This document shows, one piece after another, positions 35,599-44,840 of a stretch of DNA of 64,000 bases. The DNA is from Bacteroidota bacterium (GTDB taxonomy: Bacteria; Bacteroidota; Bacteroidia; Cytophagales; Cytophagaceae). The notes beneath the pieces were generated by a model. It was given only the letters and a program-made list of their open reading frames with translations. It made no database searches and was not told the origin of the DNA. The stretch lies in NCBI GenBank assembly GCA_023391415.1, contig JAEWAY010000033.1, positions 186,001 to 250,000 on the forward strand, in the 5' to 3' direction. Each line of letters starts with the position of its first letter. Within the stretch, counting starts at the first letter, position 1. The position numbers and the translations under genes are program-made.

Positions 35599-36711
35599 AT
35601 GCGGATACTTCTTCAATTATCCAGGTTTCTTACCGGTTTTCTCTTCATTTTTTCCGGTCTGATCAAACTAAACGATCCTTATGGGTTTTCCTATAAACTG
35701 ACCGAGTACTTTGAGGTTTTCGCCGCTGATTTCGGGCCGGTTTTTCATTCATTGACGCCCATCGCGCTGGAACTGGCGTTTACAATATGCGTGATTGAAA
35801 TCATACTTGGCGTCGCGGTACTCTTATTCTATCGCATGGTGCCAGTCACCTGGCTCCTGTTGTTAATGATTCTTTTTTTCACCTTTCTCACATTTTACTC
35901 CGCGTATTTCGACAAAGTAAAAGAATGCGGATGTTTTGGCGATTTTATCCGACTCACGCCATGGCAGTCTTTCTGGAAAGACATTTTTCTTTTAGTTATG
36001 ATCCTGCTTCTGTTCACCCGAAGGAATAAGTTAAAAGGAGGTTATAATAACCTTAAAGGTGATCTTATCGTATTGATATCCGGGTTCGCCGTCACATACG
36101 CGGGCTATTACAGTATCGCTCATCTGCCATTTATCGACTGGCTTCCATATGCCAAAGGCAAAAGCATACCATTACAAATGAAACCGGAGGAAGAACCGAT
36201 GTTTGTATATATTTTGGAGAAAGACGGGCAAAAAATAGAGATGAACAACTATCCGGCCGACCCTTCCTATAAATATGTAAGTTACAAAGTATTGAATCCG
36301 GAAAAGAGTCAGCCCAAAATCATGGATTACCGGATCTGGAACGAGGAAGGAGATTATACGGACTCTTCCCTGACAGGGAAAGCGCTGCTTATTATTCTGA
36401 AAGACGCGCGCGAAGCGCTAGAAGATAAAAAATCGATTAAAACCGCGGAACTCCTCTCCGGTCAATTAGACAAAATTGAACGAGCCGGAATAAAGCCCAT
36501 GATTATTTCTTCGTCTCCGACCGAACATATTGATGATTTCAGACATGAGACCCAGTTAGCCACGCCGTACTACTTCATGGACGATACGCAACTCAAAACA
36601 ATGATTCGCGCCAATTTCGGATTTTTACTTTTGGATGATGGCGTAGTAAAAGGCAAATGGCACCACAACGATCTTCCCGGCATTGAACAACTGATAAGCT
36701 CACCGAACTAA
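35599..36711 (+). CDS. DoxX/MauE-like membrane protein (BT_3928 family)
   Basis: 370 residues. The N-terminal four-helix DoxX/MauE-like domain (about 1-145) has FIFSGLIKLNDPYGFSYKL and a CGCFGDFIRLTPWQSFWKD motif. A fifth helix (about 153-172) and a C-terminal soluble domain (about 190-370) resembling a thioredoxin-like fold without a CxxC follow. MauE/DoxX proteins act in membrane redox or disulfide chemistry; the CxC pair supports such a role, but this is inference. It lies between DUF1599 and the permease gene, all closely spaced. Confidence 0.8.
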   Translation: MRILLQLSRFLTGFLFIFSGLIKLNDPYGFSYKLTEYFEVFAADFGPVFHSLTPIALELAFTICVIEIILGVAVLLFYRMVPVTWLLLLMILFFTFLTFYSAYFDKVKECGCFGDFIRLTPWQSFWKDIFLLVMILLLFTRRNKLKGGYNNLKGDLIVLISGFAVTYAGYYSIAHLPFIDWLPYAKGKSIPLQMKPEEEPMFVYILEKDGQKIEMNNYPADPSYKYVSYKVLNPEKSQPKIMDYRIWNEEGDYTDSSLTGKALLIILKDAREALEDKKSIKTAELLSGQLDKIERAGIKPMIISSSPTEHIDDFRHETQLATPYYFMDDTQLKTMIRANFGFLLLDDGVVKGKWHHNDLPGIEQLISSPN

Positions 36712-36719
36712 CGAAAAGC

Positions 36720-37772
36720 ATGCTTACCTATATCATAAAAAGACTTTTCTACGGCTTCCTGGTTCTTATAGGAGTGGTCGTAATCGTATTTTTTCTTTTC
36801 AACGTACTTCCCGGAGACCCTGTAGCCATGATGTCAGGACAGCGTACCGACGTAGCTACCAGGGAGGCCATCAGCAAGGACCTCGGCCTTGACAAGCCAT
36901 TGCCCGAACAGCTCCTCATGTACATGAAAGACCTGTCGCCCGTCTCGTCCCATATCGACTCTCCTGAAAATCAAAAAAAATACGACTACATAAAGCTTTT
37001 TACCATCAACGACAATACCTACGTATTGAAATGGCCCTACCTCCGCCGGTCCTTTCAGACAAACAAAAAAGTCAGCGAGATCATCGTGGACAATATGGAG
37101 AGCACATTCTGGCTCGCCTTTTCGGCTATGGTTTTCGCTACGTTCTTTGGAATTGTCCTGGGCGTTATCGCCTCGTTAAAACAAAACTCCTTCATGGATC
37201 ACACGATTATTACGCTGAGCGTCGCGGGAATATCAGCGCCTTCCTTTGTACTGGCGGCGGTTATAGCCATGATTTTTGGTTTCTATCTCAGCGAGTATAC
37301 GGGGCTAAACCTTACGGGGCAACTATGGGAGACCGATCTTTATGGCCGAAGGCTTATGCTCAAAAACCTGATATTGCCAGCCTTTACACTTGGCTTGAGG
37401 CCATTGAGCATTATCGTCCAGCTCACGCGAAGCTCCATGCTCGAAGTCCTCGGGCAGGATTATATACGAACCGCCAGAGCTAAAGGACTAAAGAATAAAG
37501 CCATCATACTGAAACACGCGTTGAAAAACGCGCTCAATCCGGTGATCACCGCGGTCAGCGGCTGGCTAGCGTCACTCATGGCCGGCGCGTTTTTCGTAGA
37601 GTATATCTTTGACTGGAAAGGCCTTGGCTCCATCACCATCGCGGCCGTGTACCAATTGGACTTTCCTGTAGTGATGGGATCGACCTTATTTGTCGGCGTG
37701 GTATTTATCGTTATCAATATCTTTGTCGACATTCTGTACGCGTTGATTGATCCGCGTGTACGCCTACAATAA
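36720..37772 (+). CDS. ABC transporter permease, DppB/OppB type
   Basis: 350 residues. MLTYIIKRLFYGFLVLIGVVVIVFFLFNVLPGDPVAMM is the characteristic first helix and loop of peptide-transporter permeases (written here in part). Six helices follow, with the EAA-loop-type segment QDYIRTARAKGLKNKAI that docks the ATPase, and a conserved C-terminus FVDILYALIDPRVRL. No partner permease (OppC), ATPase or binding protein adjoins it. It starts 8 bases after the BT_3928 gene; aroK overlaps its end or starts 31 bases later. Confidence 0.9.
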   Translation: MLTYIIKRLFYGFLVLIGVVVIVFFLFNVLPGDPVAMMSGQRTDVATREAISKDLGLDKPLPEQLLMYMKDLSPVSSHIDSPENQKKYDYIKLFTINDNTYVLKWPYLRRSFQTNKKVSEIIVDNMESTFWLAFSAMVFATFFGIVLGVIASLKQNSFMDHTIITLSVAGISAPSFVLAAVIAMIFGFYLSEYTGLNLTGQLWETDLYGRRLMLKNLILPAFTLGLRPLSIIVQLTRSSMLEVLGQDYIRTARAKGLKNKAIILKHALKNALNPVITAVSGWLASLMAGAFFVEYIFDWKGLGSITIAAVYQLDFPVVMGSTLFVGVVFIVINIFVDILYALIDPRVRLQ

Positions 37773-37803
37773 AATGAACTGTCTGAGCATAACGGGAAAT
37801 ATC

Positions 37804-38316
37804 ATGCTTATCTTTTTAATCGGTATGCCTGGCAGCGGCAAATCAACTCTGTCAAAGTCCCTTTCCGCTAAACTTCATCTTCACAATGTAGACCTTGACG
37901 CGGAAATAGTTAAAAAAGAAAAAAAAACGATTGAGGAAATATTCAAGGAGCACGGAGAAGCATATTTCCGGGAGCTTGAACGCGACGCTGTGAGACAAGC
38001 CTGCCTTCTCGACAACGCCATTGTTTCAACGGGAGGAGGAGCGCCCTGCTTCTTTGACAATATGCGGGATATGAAAGCGGCGGGCGTTACTATTTTTCTC
38101 AATGTCCCAATCGAGGTCCTCGCTTCCAGGATGAAGGCTCAGGATCCAAACAGGCCTATGTTGAAAGACAAGTCAGCGGAAGAGCTAAAGGCCTTTCTGA
38201 ATCAGAAAATCCAGGACCGCGCTCCTTACTACAAGAGTTCGGCCATAACCATCGACGGAGCGGATATCGGAGAGGAAGACATCATTTCAGCGTTGAAGAA
38301 AGCCGGATACCTTTGA
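37804..38316 (+). CDS. aroK: Shikimate kinase
   Basis: 170 residues from the ATG at 37804, the normal length. Walker A GMPGSGKST at residues 7-15, shikimate-binding Asp in NVDLDAEI, FRELERDAV, and GGGAPC (Walker-B-like loop), with an arginine lid near RPMLKDK. It phosphorylates shikimate in aromatic amino-acid synthesis. Upstream in-frame ATGs (37747, 37774) add unconserved residues that overlap the permease gene and are rejected. Confidence 0.93.
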   Translation: MLIFLIGMPGSGKSTLSKSLSAKLHLHNVDLDAEIVKKEKKTIEEIFKEHGEAYFRELERDAVRQACLLDNAIVSTGGGAPCFFDNMRDMKAAGVTIFLNVPIEVLASRMKAQDPNRPMLKDKSAEELKAFLNQKIQDRAPYYKSSAITIDGADIGEEDIISALKKAGYL

Positions 38317-38360
38317 CGTCTCCTCCCGGCTCAGCCGATTGACCATGTCCAGCAAATCAA

Positions 38361-39263
38361 TTAATTTTTAAAAACCTTATATACTTTGCCTTCGATACTC
38401 AGATAATACAGTCCTTTAGGAAGATTTCGCATATTGATCTCGTGTCCCTTATCCGAGATCTTGACCATGCCTTTTTTATTCATCAACTCGTATTGAGCGC
38501 CTCTGGAAAGCGTAATTACATCATGCACATTGACGGGATAGAAGGTCACCGAATCACTCCCGGTCTCCATCCTGAAGAAGCGCTCTTCCTTCCCCCCCCA
38601 CTGACATATGTACTCCCCGACAGGAAGTTCCGAGACCGACGCGTTGTTTCCTCGACCTTTTTTCAATTCAGCGCCCGCGTTATCTTTGATCACGTATCTC
38701 GTCCTGGCTGAGAAAAACACCGAATCCCTGACAAAACGCGGATACATAAAAACCTGATCGTCGTAGATCGCTTTCAACCGCTTCCCGATCTTATCCAAGC
38801 CTGTTTCCACAATATAGCCTTTCTCATCAATCAAAAAAGTCGCGGGAATCGCGAGGATATTGTACAACTCTCCAGCACCACTCTGCCATCCTTTCAGATC
38901 GGAACCATGATATGGCCATATCAATCCGTCATTTTTAATCGCTTTTTCCCAGGCTTCCTTCTTCGTGTCCAGAGAAACACTAAAAATTTCAAACCCATAT
39001 TCATTATATCGGCTATACAGATCGACCAGATCAGGATTGGACATGCGACAAGGCAGGCACCAGGAAGCCCAAAAATCCAGAAGTATCATTTTGCCCCGCA
39101 GATCGCTTAGATTGATAATCGCTCCCGAAGGATCGCTTATTTCAAAATCAGGCGCCAAAGCGCCTTTCTTTAGCTCAGTTTGCCCCCAGAGCAAATTGTC
39201 GGTACCGCCCAGTATCAGAAACCAGGCGAGAACTATCCATGTTTTTGAATGCACGTATTCCAA
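38361..39263 (-). CDS. TlpA-like thioredoxin-fold protein with C-terminal sorting-like tail
   Basis: 300 residues. Signal peptide to about residue 27 (LLWGQ), then an AhpC/TSA-type thioredoxin domain (35-165) with APDFEISDPSG and the redox motif WCLPC, and the cis-proline loop AIPATFLID. After a variable stretch the C-terminus (about 255-300) reads INMRNLPKGLYYLSIEGKVY, like the end of T9SS type A sorting domains (LPxGxYxLxI). So it may be a T9SS-exported oxidoreductase. The apparent start is TTG, inside a 16-bp inverted repeat; GTG at 39254 is an alternative. Confidence 0.8.
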   Translation of the reverse strand: MEYVHSKTWIVLAWFLILGGTDNLLWGQTELKKGALAPDFEISDPSGAIINLSDLRGKMILLDFWASWCLPCRMSNPDLVDLYSRYNEYGFEIFSVSLDTKKEAWEKAIKNDGLIWPYHGSDLKGWQSGAGELYNILAIPATFLIDEKGYIVETGLDKIGKRLKAIYDDQVFMYPRFVRDSVFFSARTRYVIKDNAGAELKKGRGNNASVSELPVGEYICQWGGKEERFFRMETGSDSVTFYPVNVHDVITLSRGAQYELMNKKGMVKISDKGHEINMRNLPKGLYYLSIEGKVYKVFKN

Positions 39264-39306
39264 TTAATTAGAATAAAACATAACAATTTATCTAATTAAT
39301 TGGAAT
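39257..39306. repeat. Perfect 16-bp inverted repeat upstream of the TlpA-like gene
   Basis: ATTCCAATTAATTAGA (39257-39272) and TCTAATTAATTGGAAT (39291-39306) are exact reverse complements separated by 18 bases, and each half contains the palindrome AATTAATT. It lies between the FadL-like gene stop (39321) and the TlpA-like start, which it overlaps. No U-tract follows, so an operator or translation-controlling hairpin is as likely as a terminator. Confidence 0.7.
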
Positions 39307-39320
39307 AATAAAAGCGATGA

Positions 39321-40883
39321 TTAAAAGTGCGAACCGATCGACATGATAAAAGAGGTGTTGCGGTGGCTTATATCGGCGATAGGGTTGGGCCCTGCCGGAT
39401 TAGGATAAGGACTGTTTATATCCCCTGATCTTGAATGACTTATAGCCATATCCAGATAAAAAGTAGGCCATTTGAGACCAAAACCGAGAGTAAACACCTT
39501 TGAAGACGTATGATCCTTATCCAAATTATTCAAAGGATTGGAAAACAAAGCGAAACCCGCTCTGTAACGAAAAATATCGTTCCGGATTTCCGCGCCAAGA
39601 CGATAGTTAAACGCTCCTTTATAATTGTTCATGATATACCTGTTGTCCTGACTATAGTATGTTCGGTTGTTTTTATCAGACAGCTTAAGCATTTGATAGG
39701 GTAAATACTCCAGATCGGCGGACACAAATCCTCTTTTACCTAAAAAAACAGCCATTCCTCCTCTCAATATAGCGGGTGTCGTCAAACGAAAGCTATAATC
39801 TAAAGGCACAGTACTATACTCCAATACATCCGGATCGAATCCGGAGAGAGGTAGCCTATAGTCCGGGTTGAATATGGCTTTTATGGTATAAGAATAATTT
39901 TGCTTCAGATAATACGCGGTAGGTGTCTGCAAAGTAAGACCGAGTCTCAGCGCCTCCACCGGACGAGCGATAAATCCTACTTTAAAATTAAACCCGGTCC
40001 CTGTAGTCTTAATCATTTCACTCAAAGTTGTTTCCTGAACTGATTGCGACTGGTCCAGTTTTTCATAAAAATCTCTTTCCAAATGATGACGCAGCGAAAC
40101 AATTCCAACCGAAGCGCCCAAATAATATTTGTCCGAAAAGTTAGCGCCGTAGGCGAGATCAAACTGATTTTGCGCGCCTCTGGTCGTAATCAACTGCTCC
40201 TGATAGGCTTCTTCAGGAAGTACATAATATAAGAACGCGTCGTTGTACAGTATCGAATCTACCGGATTATAGAAATGAGGCGCGTAATCATAATCCGGCT
40301 CGACAAGCAAGCTATGATATATTAGTGCTTCGAGCGAGTAAAGCTCCGTGGCGGGATTAATGGGATCCAGGTCCTCAGGATGATATCCGGAAATTTGCAG
40401 CAAGTTTGTAAAATACTGATTAATATAGTTTTTTTTATTAATCCCGGAATAGAATACCTGATTCTGAAAATCATTGATCCGGTTGTACGTTATCGCGAAG
40501 GTTCCTCCTCTGAATGCTCCGGGCTCAATATCGTCTTTGGCTCCGCAAAAAGCGATTCCAAAATTGGGAAAATACATATATCCCCGATTGTCCCTGTTGT
40601 TTTCTCCGAAATAAGAGGACCTGGAACCGGCAAATCCAATACCCAGCGATCCACCCAACTCGGAATTGCGAAAAGCCCCCAGACCAGCGGGATTGATACT
40701 ACCCATGGACAGGTCAGCCCCCAACGCGGTACCCGCTCCGGCAAAGCCCTGAAAGCGGGCGGTTCCACCCAATGAACGCGAAGAAAACATGGAGGCGTAT
40801 TCTATCATGCTCTGCGCCGACACGTAGCTTCCACTCAAAAGAGTCAGAAAAATGATCGTGCTTCTAAAAAAAGACTTGTTCAT
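39321..40883 (-). CDS. FadL/OmpP1-like outer-membrane barrel protein
   Basis: About 520 residues from the ATG at 40883; the earlier ATG at 40928 overlaps the upstream gene and precedes the signal peptide. Signal peptide MNKSFFRSTIIFLTLLSGSY ends near SAQS. Then GGTARFQGFAGAGTALGADL and SINPAGLGAFRNSELG resemble the plug/N-terminal region of FadL-type proteins (usually NPAGxA). Beta-strand repeats follow and the protein ends in aromatic SIGSHF. It probably carries hydrophobic compounds across the outer membrane; the substrate is not visible. Confidence 0.82.
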   Translation of the reverse strand: MNKSFFRSTIIFLTLLSGSYVSAQSMIEYASMFSSRSLGGTARFQGFAGAGTALGADLSMGSINPAGLGAFRNSELGGSLGIGFAGSRSSYFGENNRDNRGYMYFPNFGIAFCGAKDDIEPGAFRGGTFAITYNRINDFQNQVFYSGINKKNYINQYFTNLLQISGYHPEDLDPINPATELYSLEALIYHSLLVEPDYDYAPHFYNPVDSILYNDAFLYYVLPEEAYQEQLITTRGAQNQFDLAYGANFSDKYYLGASVGIVSLRHHLERDFYEKLDQSQSVQETTLSEMIKTTGTGFNFKVGFIARPVEALRLGLTLQTPTAYYLKQNYSYTIKAIFNPDYRLPLSGFDPDVLEYSTVPLDYSFRLTTPAILRGGMAVFLGKRGFVSADLEYLPYQMLKLSDKNNRTYYSQDNRYIMNNYKGAFNYRLGAEIRNDIFRYRAGFALFSNPLNNLDKDHTSSKVFTLGFGLKWPTFYLDMAISHSRSGDINSPYPNPAGPNPIADISHRNTSFIMSIGSHF

Positions 40884-40924
40884 AAAACTTTTATTCCTAA
40901 AAAACAAAGGATCCTTTATTTTCA

Positions 40925-42190
40925 TCAACGCGTACCTCCCCCGATTCCTCCTCTCGGAGCGGAAGAAGGCCTTGAAGGTGAAGATCCTCCGGAAGGTCTT
41001 CCCTGACTTGGCGAGGATGATGGAGACGACCGGTATGTGGGTGTCGGCGCGGGCGCGGATGGCTGCCTCGGTTGACTTCCCGAATAATTGGATGGATTTC
41101 CGCTACGCTGATTACTCGGGTTATTGGATGGAGCGCTATGCGCCGGAGGTGTCCTGTATTGCTGACTAGGTTGGCTAGGTTGACGAGGCTGGCTCGAACC
41201 TCTGCCGCCTTGGTTATTGACACCCGAATTAACGCCTCTATTAACTCCTCTGTTGGAATAGTTGGATGGTGTATTGGCGTTTTGATTATATGTATTGGGC
41301 GTACTTGTACTTCTCCTGTTGGAGTTTGTACCGGTCGCGGAACGACCACCTCCTGAAGTTGTTCCCGTATTCCTTTTTACCGCCGATCCCACAGCGGTTC
41401 TTGGCTGATTCACAGGCTTCGGTCTCGTATTGGTATTATAATTCGAACCGCTGTTCGTATATCTGTTTCGCTGGTAATAACCATTATAGAACCCGTTGTA
41501 ATATCCATTGTAATAGGCCGCGTGGGGGCTGCCCCAGCCATAACCATAGGGATCCATATAAGGACTGTAACCATAGTAAGGATTATGGAAATAAGAATTA
41601 TATGGCCTGTAAAACGGATCATACGCGTAGATATAGCCTGTTCTTATATAAGGGGAAGAATAAAAGGAATTGTATCCGTAATAAGAATTCCAGCCCCAGC
41701 CCGTACTATATCCAAACGAGAACCCTATCCCGGAACGGCCCCAACCCCAGGGATCGTAATAAGAACCGACATTCATAAAACCGGTTCCACAAGAGTAGCA
41801 CCAATCGGAACGTCTGTCAAAACGATCGGAAAACTCGTTATAGTTATTCGTTATATAGGTATTGCCCCCCGTAGTCGTAGTAGCGGTACCCACCGACTCC
41901 TTTCGCGTGTAGGCGGAATAGTCCACATATCTGCCATCTTCTTCTCCCGCCCCATCGGATATCGTCGTATTTTCCTGCTGATAATACTGATTGGACTGAT
42001 TATTTCCGTTCTGATAAGACTGTTCCTCACGGGCCCTTTCCCTGGTATTTTGCTCATATACTACCTTCTGACGATCTTTGGCTGAAAAGTATAGATCGTC
42101 ATATTCTCCCTGCCTCGCGTACTGATCCGGCGCGCAGGAAAGCAGCCCCGCGAACGAAGCTATTCCTATAAGTTGTAGTATCTGTTTCAT
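40925..42190 (-). CDS. Tyr/Gly/Asn-rich low-complexity lipoprotein
   Basis: About 421 residues from the ATG at 42190. Lipobox GLLSC (about residue 19). The mid part (about 130-240) is packed with Y, G, N, F and P, including NGYYNGFYNGYYQRN. The C-terminal 180 residues are S/P/N/Q/R/G-rich and disordered, ending in RGGIGGGTR. No enzymatic motif. It is a surface or periplasmic lipoprotein with prion-like composition. Comparable proteins occur in Bacteroidota, but I know no function. A perfect -7 element at 42209-42216 supports this start. Confidence 0.78.
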   Translation of the reverse strand: MKQILQLIGIASFAGLLSCAPDQYARQGEYDDLYFSAKDRQKVVYEQNTRERAREEQSYQNGNNQSNQYYQQENTTISDGAGEEDGRYVDYSAYTRKESVGTATTTTGGNTYITNNYNEFSDRFDRRSDWCYSCGTGFMNVGSYYDPWGWGRSGIGFSFGYSTGWGWNSYYGYNSFYSSPYIRTGYIYAYDPFYRPYNSYFHNPYYGYSPYMDPYGYGWGSPHAAYYNGYYNGFYNGYYQRNRYTNSGSNYNTNTRPKPVNQPRTAVGSAVKRNTGTTSGGGRSATGTNSNRRSTSTPNTYNQNANTPSNYSNRGVNRGVNSGVNNQGGRGSSQPRQPSQPSQQYRTPPAHSAPSNNPSNQRSGNPSNYSGSQPRQPSAPAPTPTYRSSPSSSPSQGRPSGGSSPSRPSSAPRGGIGGGTR

Positions 42191-42208
42191 AAGACGCCCT
42201 TTCATCTC

Positions 42209-42216
42209 CAAATGTA
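42209..42216 (-). promoter_or_regulatory. Possible promoter -7 element of the lipoprotein gene
   Basis: TACATTTG on the minus strand fits TAnnTTTG. Transcription would begin about 12 bases before the ATG at 42190. No clear -33 TTG at 17-23 bases. Confidence 0.4.
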
Positions 42217-42278
42217 AAACGCAATTTGGAACTTTATATTTAATTTTTAAAATCTTTTATATACAACACGCAAACCGA

Positions 42279-42286
42279 TATCTTTG
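42279..42286 (+). promoter_or_regulatory. Possible promoter -7 element of proS
   Basis: TATCTTTG on the plus strand fits TAnnTTTG, 47 bases before the proS ATG. The -33 box is not recognisable. Confidence 0.35.
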
Positions 42287-42333
42287 CTTATTGTACACAA
42301 AACCTATACCAGAATCATAGAAATAGTAAAGGC

Positions 42334-43809
42334 ATGAGCAAAGGATTACCTAAAAGAAGCGACGATTATTCCTTATGGTACAACGAATTGGTCAAAAGAG
42401 CCGACCTCGCGGAAAATTCGGCGGTACGGGGTTGCATGGTAATAAAACCTTATGGCTTCGCCATATGGGAAAAAATGCAGGCTCAATTAGACAAAATGTT
42501 TAAGGAAACCGGACATTCCAACGCTTATTTTCCTTTGTTCATTCCCAAATCATACCTGAGCCGGGAAGCCAGCCATGTGGAAGGCTTCGCGAAAGAATGC
42601 GCGGTGGTGACCCACTATCGCCTGAAAAACTCGGAAGACGGCAAAGAAGTGATTGTCGATCCGGAAGCGAAGCTGGAAGAGGAGCTTATCGTACGCCCCA
42701 CCTCTGAAACCGTAATCTGGAATACCTACAAAAACTGGATACAATCATACCGGGACTTACCGTTGCTGCTCAACCAATGGGCCAATGTGGTGCGTTGGGA
42801 GATGCGCACCCGCGTGTTTCTGCGCACCGCGGAGTTTCTGTGGCAGGAAGGGCATACCGCCCACGCGACCAAAGATGAAGCTATTGACGAAACAGAAACC
42901 ATGCTAGAAGTATACGCCCGCTTCGCCGAGGAGTTTATGGCCTTGCCGGTAGTAAAAGGCGTCAAAACCCCCAATGAGCGTTTCGCGGGAGCGGAAGAGA
43001 CTTATTGCATCGAAGCCCTCATGCAGGATGGCAAGGCCTTGCAAGCCGGAACTTCACATTTTCTGGGTCAAAATTTCGCGAAAGCGTTCGATGTAAAATT
43101 CGCCACTAAAGAAGGGAAACTCGAATTTGTATGGGGTACCTCATGGGGAGTCAGCACGCGTTTGATGGGAGCTCTAATCATGGCCCACTCCGATGATGAA
43201 GGCTTGGTATTGCCCCCCAAGCTCGCGCCCATTCAGGTCGTCATCGTTCCCATATCAAAGACCGAAGAACAACTGGACGCCATCCGGAACAAAGTAAAGG
43301 ATTTGCAGAAAACGCTTCTTGATAAAGGCGTATCTGTAAAATTTGACGACAAGGATAATCAGAGCCCTGGATTTAAGTTCGCGGAATATGAACTGAAAGG
43401 CGTGCCCGTCCGTATAGCGATCGGTCCCAGAGACCTGGAAAACGGCACGGCGGAAGTAGCTCGCAGAGACACAAAGACGAAATCGGTTCATTCCTTCGAC
43501 GACCTGCCTCAGGTCATCGAAAACCTTCTCAACGATATCCAGAACAACATCTATGAAAAGGCGTTGAAATTCCAGCGAGAAAACACGACCGAGGTAAACG
43601 ATTTCGACGCCTTCGTAAAAGTACTGGAAGAAAAAGGCGGTTTTATCTCCGCGCACTGGGACGGTACTTCCGAGACGGAGGAAAAAATAAAGGAGTTGAC
43701 GAAAGCGACTATACGCTGCATACCTCTGGAAAACATGGAAGAAGCGGGAGTCTGCGTATATTCCGGCAAGCCAAGCCCGAAAAGGGTTTTATTCGCCAGA
43801 GCATATTAG
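42334..43809 (+). CDS. proS: Prolyl-tRNA synthetase, archaeal/eukaryotic-like short type
   Basis: 491 residues. Class II motifs: motif 1 around VRGCMVIKPYGFAIWEKMQ, motif 2 VVRWEMRTRVFLRTAEFLWQEGHTAH, and motif 3 GTSWGVSTRLMGALIMAHSD. The anticodon-binding domain follows (IQVVIVPIS..., about 285 onward). The INS editing insertion of the bacterial type is absent, and the C-terminal zinc-like extension ends RVLFARAY; this is the ProS type 3 found in Bacteroidota. It charges tRNA-Pro. Confidence 0.96.
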   Translation: MSKGLPKRSDDYSLWYNELVKRADLAENSAVRGCMVIKPYGFAIWEKMQAQLDKMFKETGHSNAYFPLFIPKSYLSREASHVEGFAKECAVVTHYRLKNSEDGKEVIVDPEAKLEEELIVRPTSETVIWNTYKNWIQSYRDLPLLLNQWANVVRWEMRTRVFLRTAEFLWQEGHTAHATKDEAIDETETMLEVYARFAEEFMALPVVKGVKTPNERFAGAEETYCIEALMQDGKALQAGTSHFLGQNFAKAFDVKFATKEGKLEFVWGTSWGVSTRLMGALIMAHSDDEGLVLPPKLAPIQVVIVPISKTEEQLDAIRNKVKDLQKTLLDKGVSVKFDDKDNQSPGFKFAEYELKGVPVRIAIGPRDLENGTAEVARRDTKTKSVHSFDDLPQVIENLLNDIQNNIYEKALKFQRENTTEVNDFDAFVKVLEEKGGFISAHWDGTSETEEKIKELTKATIRCIPLENMEEAGVCVYSGKPSPKRVLFARAY

Positions 43810-43854
43810 GAAAAGGCTGAAGTGGAAAAATCCGCTTCAACCTCTCCACGTCTA

Positions 43855-44763
43855 TCAAAGTTTTTCCATCAAAAAGCGATACATGGCGAGCATACTCTGA
43901 ATATCGCTTTTGTATACGAGTTCATCCGGCGTATGCGCGTCTTTTTCCGGAGCTCCTATAAAGCACCAATCAAATGGATAGGGCGCCATTTGCAACTCCC
44001 GTCCATCACTCGCGCCAGCGCCCTCTACTTCCAACTGATAGGGCACGCCTGATTCTCTCGCCAGACTCATGATCCTGTCCAAATAGGCCTTGCGGGGAAT
44101 ATAGCGGTCTCTCAGACTGATGGCGACTCCCTTGCCATGATGGACTCCTTCCGTAACCCAGGTGATATCGGCGATCAGACTTTGCCTGACGCGATATTTC
44201 TCATAAATATACCTGGCCAGATAAGCCACGGAGCCGCCTCCATGTTCTTCCCAAGAACTAAAGGCGATGATCCCGTCCTTCAGCGTTTCCGCCAACTTCA
44301 AAGCAGTCCAGACTCCGAGACGGTTGTCAAGATAGCAGGATTGCACATAATCGTCCGTCTCCCGAAAGTCGCAATAAAAGCGAAGATCCGTACCTGGATC
44401 GATATCTCTTGAAAACTCATACTCCCATTGATCTTCCTCTTCGCCCGACACCACCATGCAATCCACTTCGCCCCGCGTATCGGCGCCAATCAGCCTGTAA
44501 CCTTTTTTACAATAAGGACTACCGATCGGCAGCAATTCCCTGCCATAGCGTACGGTGAAACCAACCGTATCCATATGCGCGAAGACCACGGTTCTTGGTT
44601 TTCCAAAAACCAGCAATACACAGTCCTGAAAATCGTCGCCATGAATTATTTCCGGCATATTCGTCCCAAGGTTCCCCCGGACATAATCCAGCACAAATTC
44701 CTTCATCGCCTTTTCATTTCCGGAGGGAGCGTGAATCTGGCACAGTTTTTTTAGTAATTCCAT
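43855..44763 (-). CDS. M42/M28-like zinc aminopeptidase
   Basis: 302 residues. IHAPSGNEKAMKEFV at the start, first zinc ligand in VVFAHMDTVGF, bridging Asp in YLDNRLGVWTALKLAE, catalytic and ligand glutamates in SSWEEHGGGS, and a late EGAGASDGREL and DAHTPDE. The order fits M42 (glutamyl aminopeptidase/cellulase M) or a related M20/M28 enzyme; no signal peptide, so it is cytoplasmic. Probably digests peptides. Divergent from the TPR gene; convergent with proS, whose stop is 45 bases away. Confidence 0.85.
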   Translation of the reverse strand: MELLKKLCQIHAPSGNEKAMKEFVLDYVRGNLGTNMPEIIHGDDFQDCVLLVFGKPRTVVFAHMDTVGFTVRYGRELLPIGSPYCKKGYRLIGADTRGEVDCMVVSGEEEDQWEYEFSRDIDPGTDLRFYCDFRETDDYVQSCYLDNRLGVWTALKLAETLKDGIIAFSSWEEHGGGSVAYLARYIYEKYRVRQSLIADITWVTEGVHHGKGVAISLRDRYIPRKAYLDRIMSLARESGVPYQLEVEGAGASDGRELQMAPYPFDWCFIGAPEKDAHTPDELVYKSDIQSMLAMYRFLMEKL

Positions 44764-44840
44764 TTATAATTAATTAAATGCTAACTTAGAATTTTATTAC
44801 TTTGGCAACATATTGACATCTATTTTACCGTTATAAAGCT

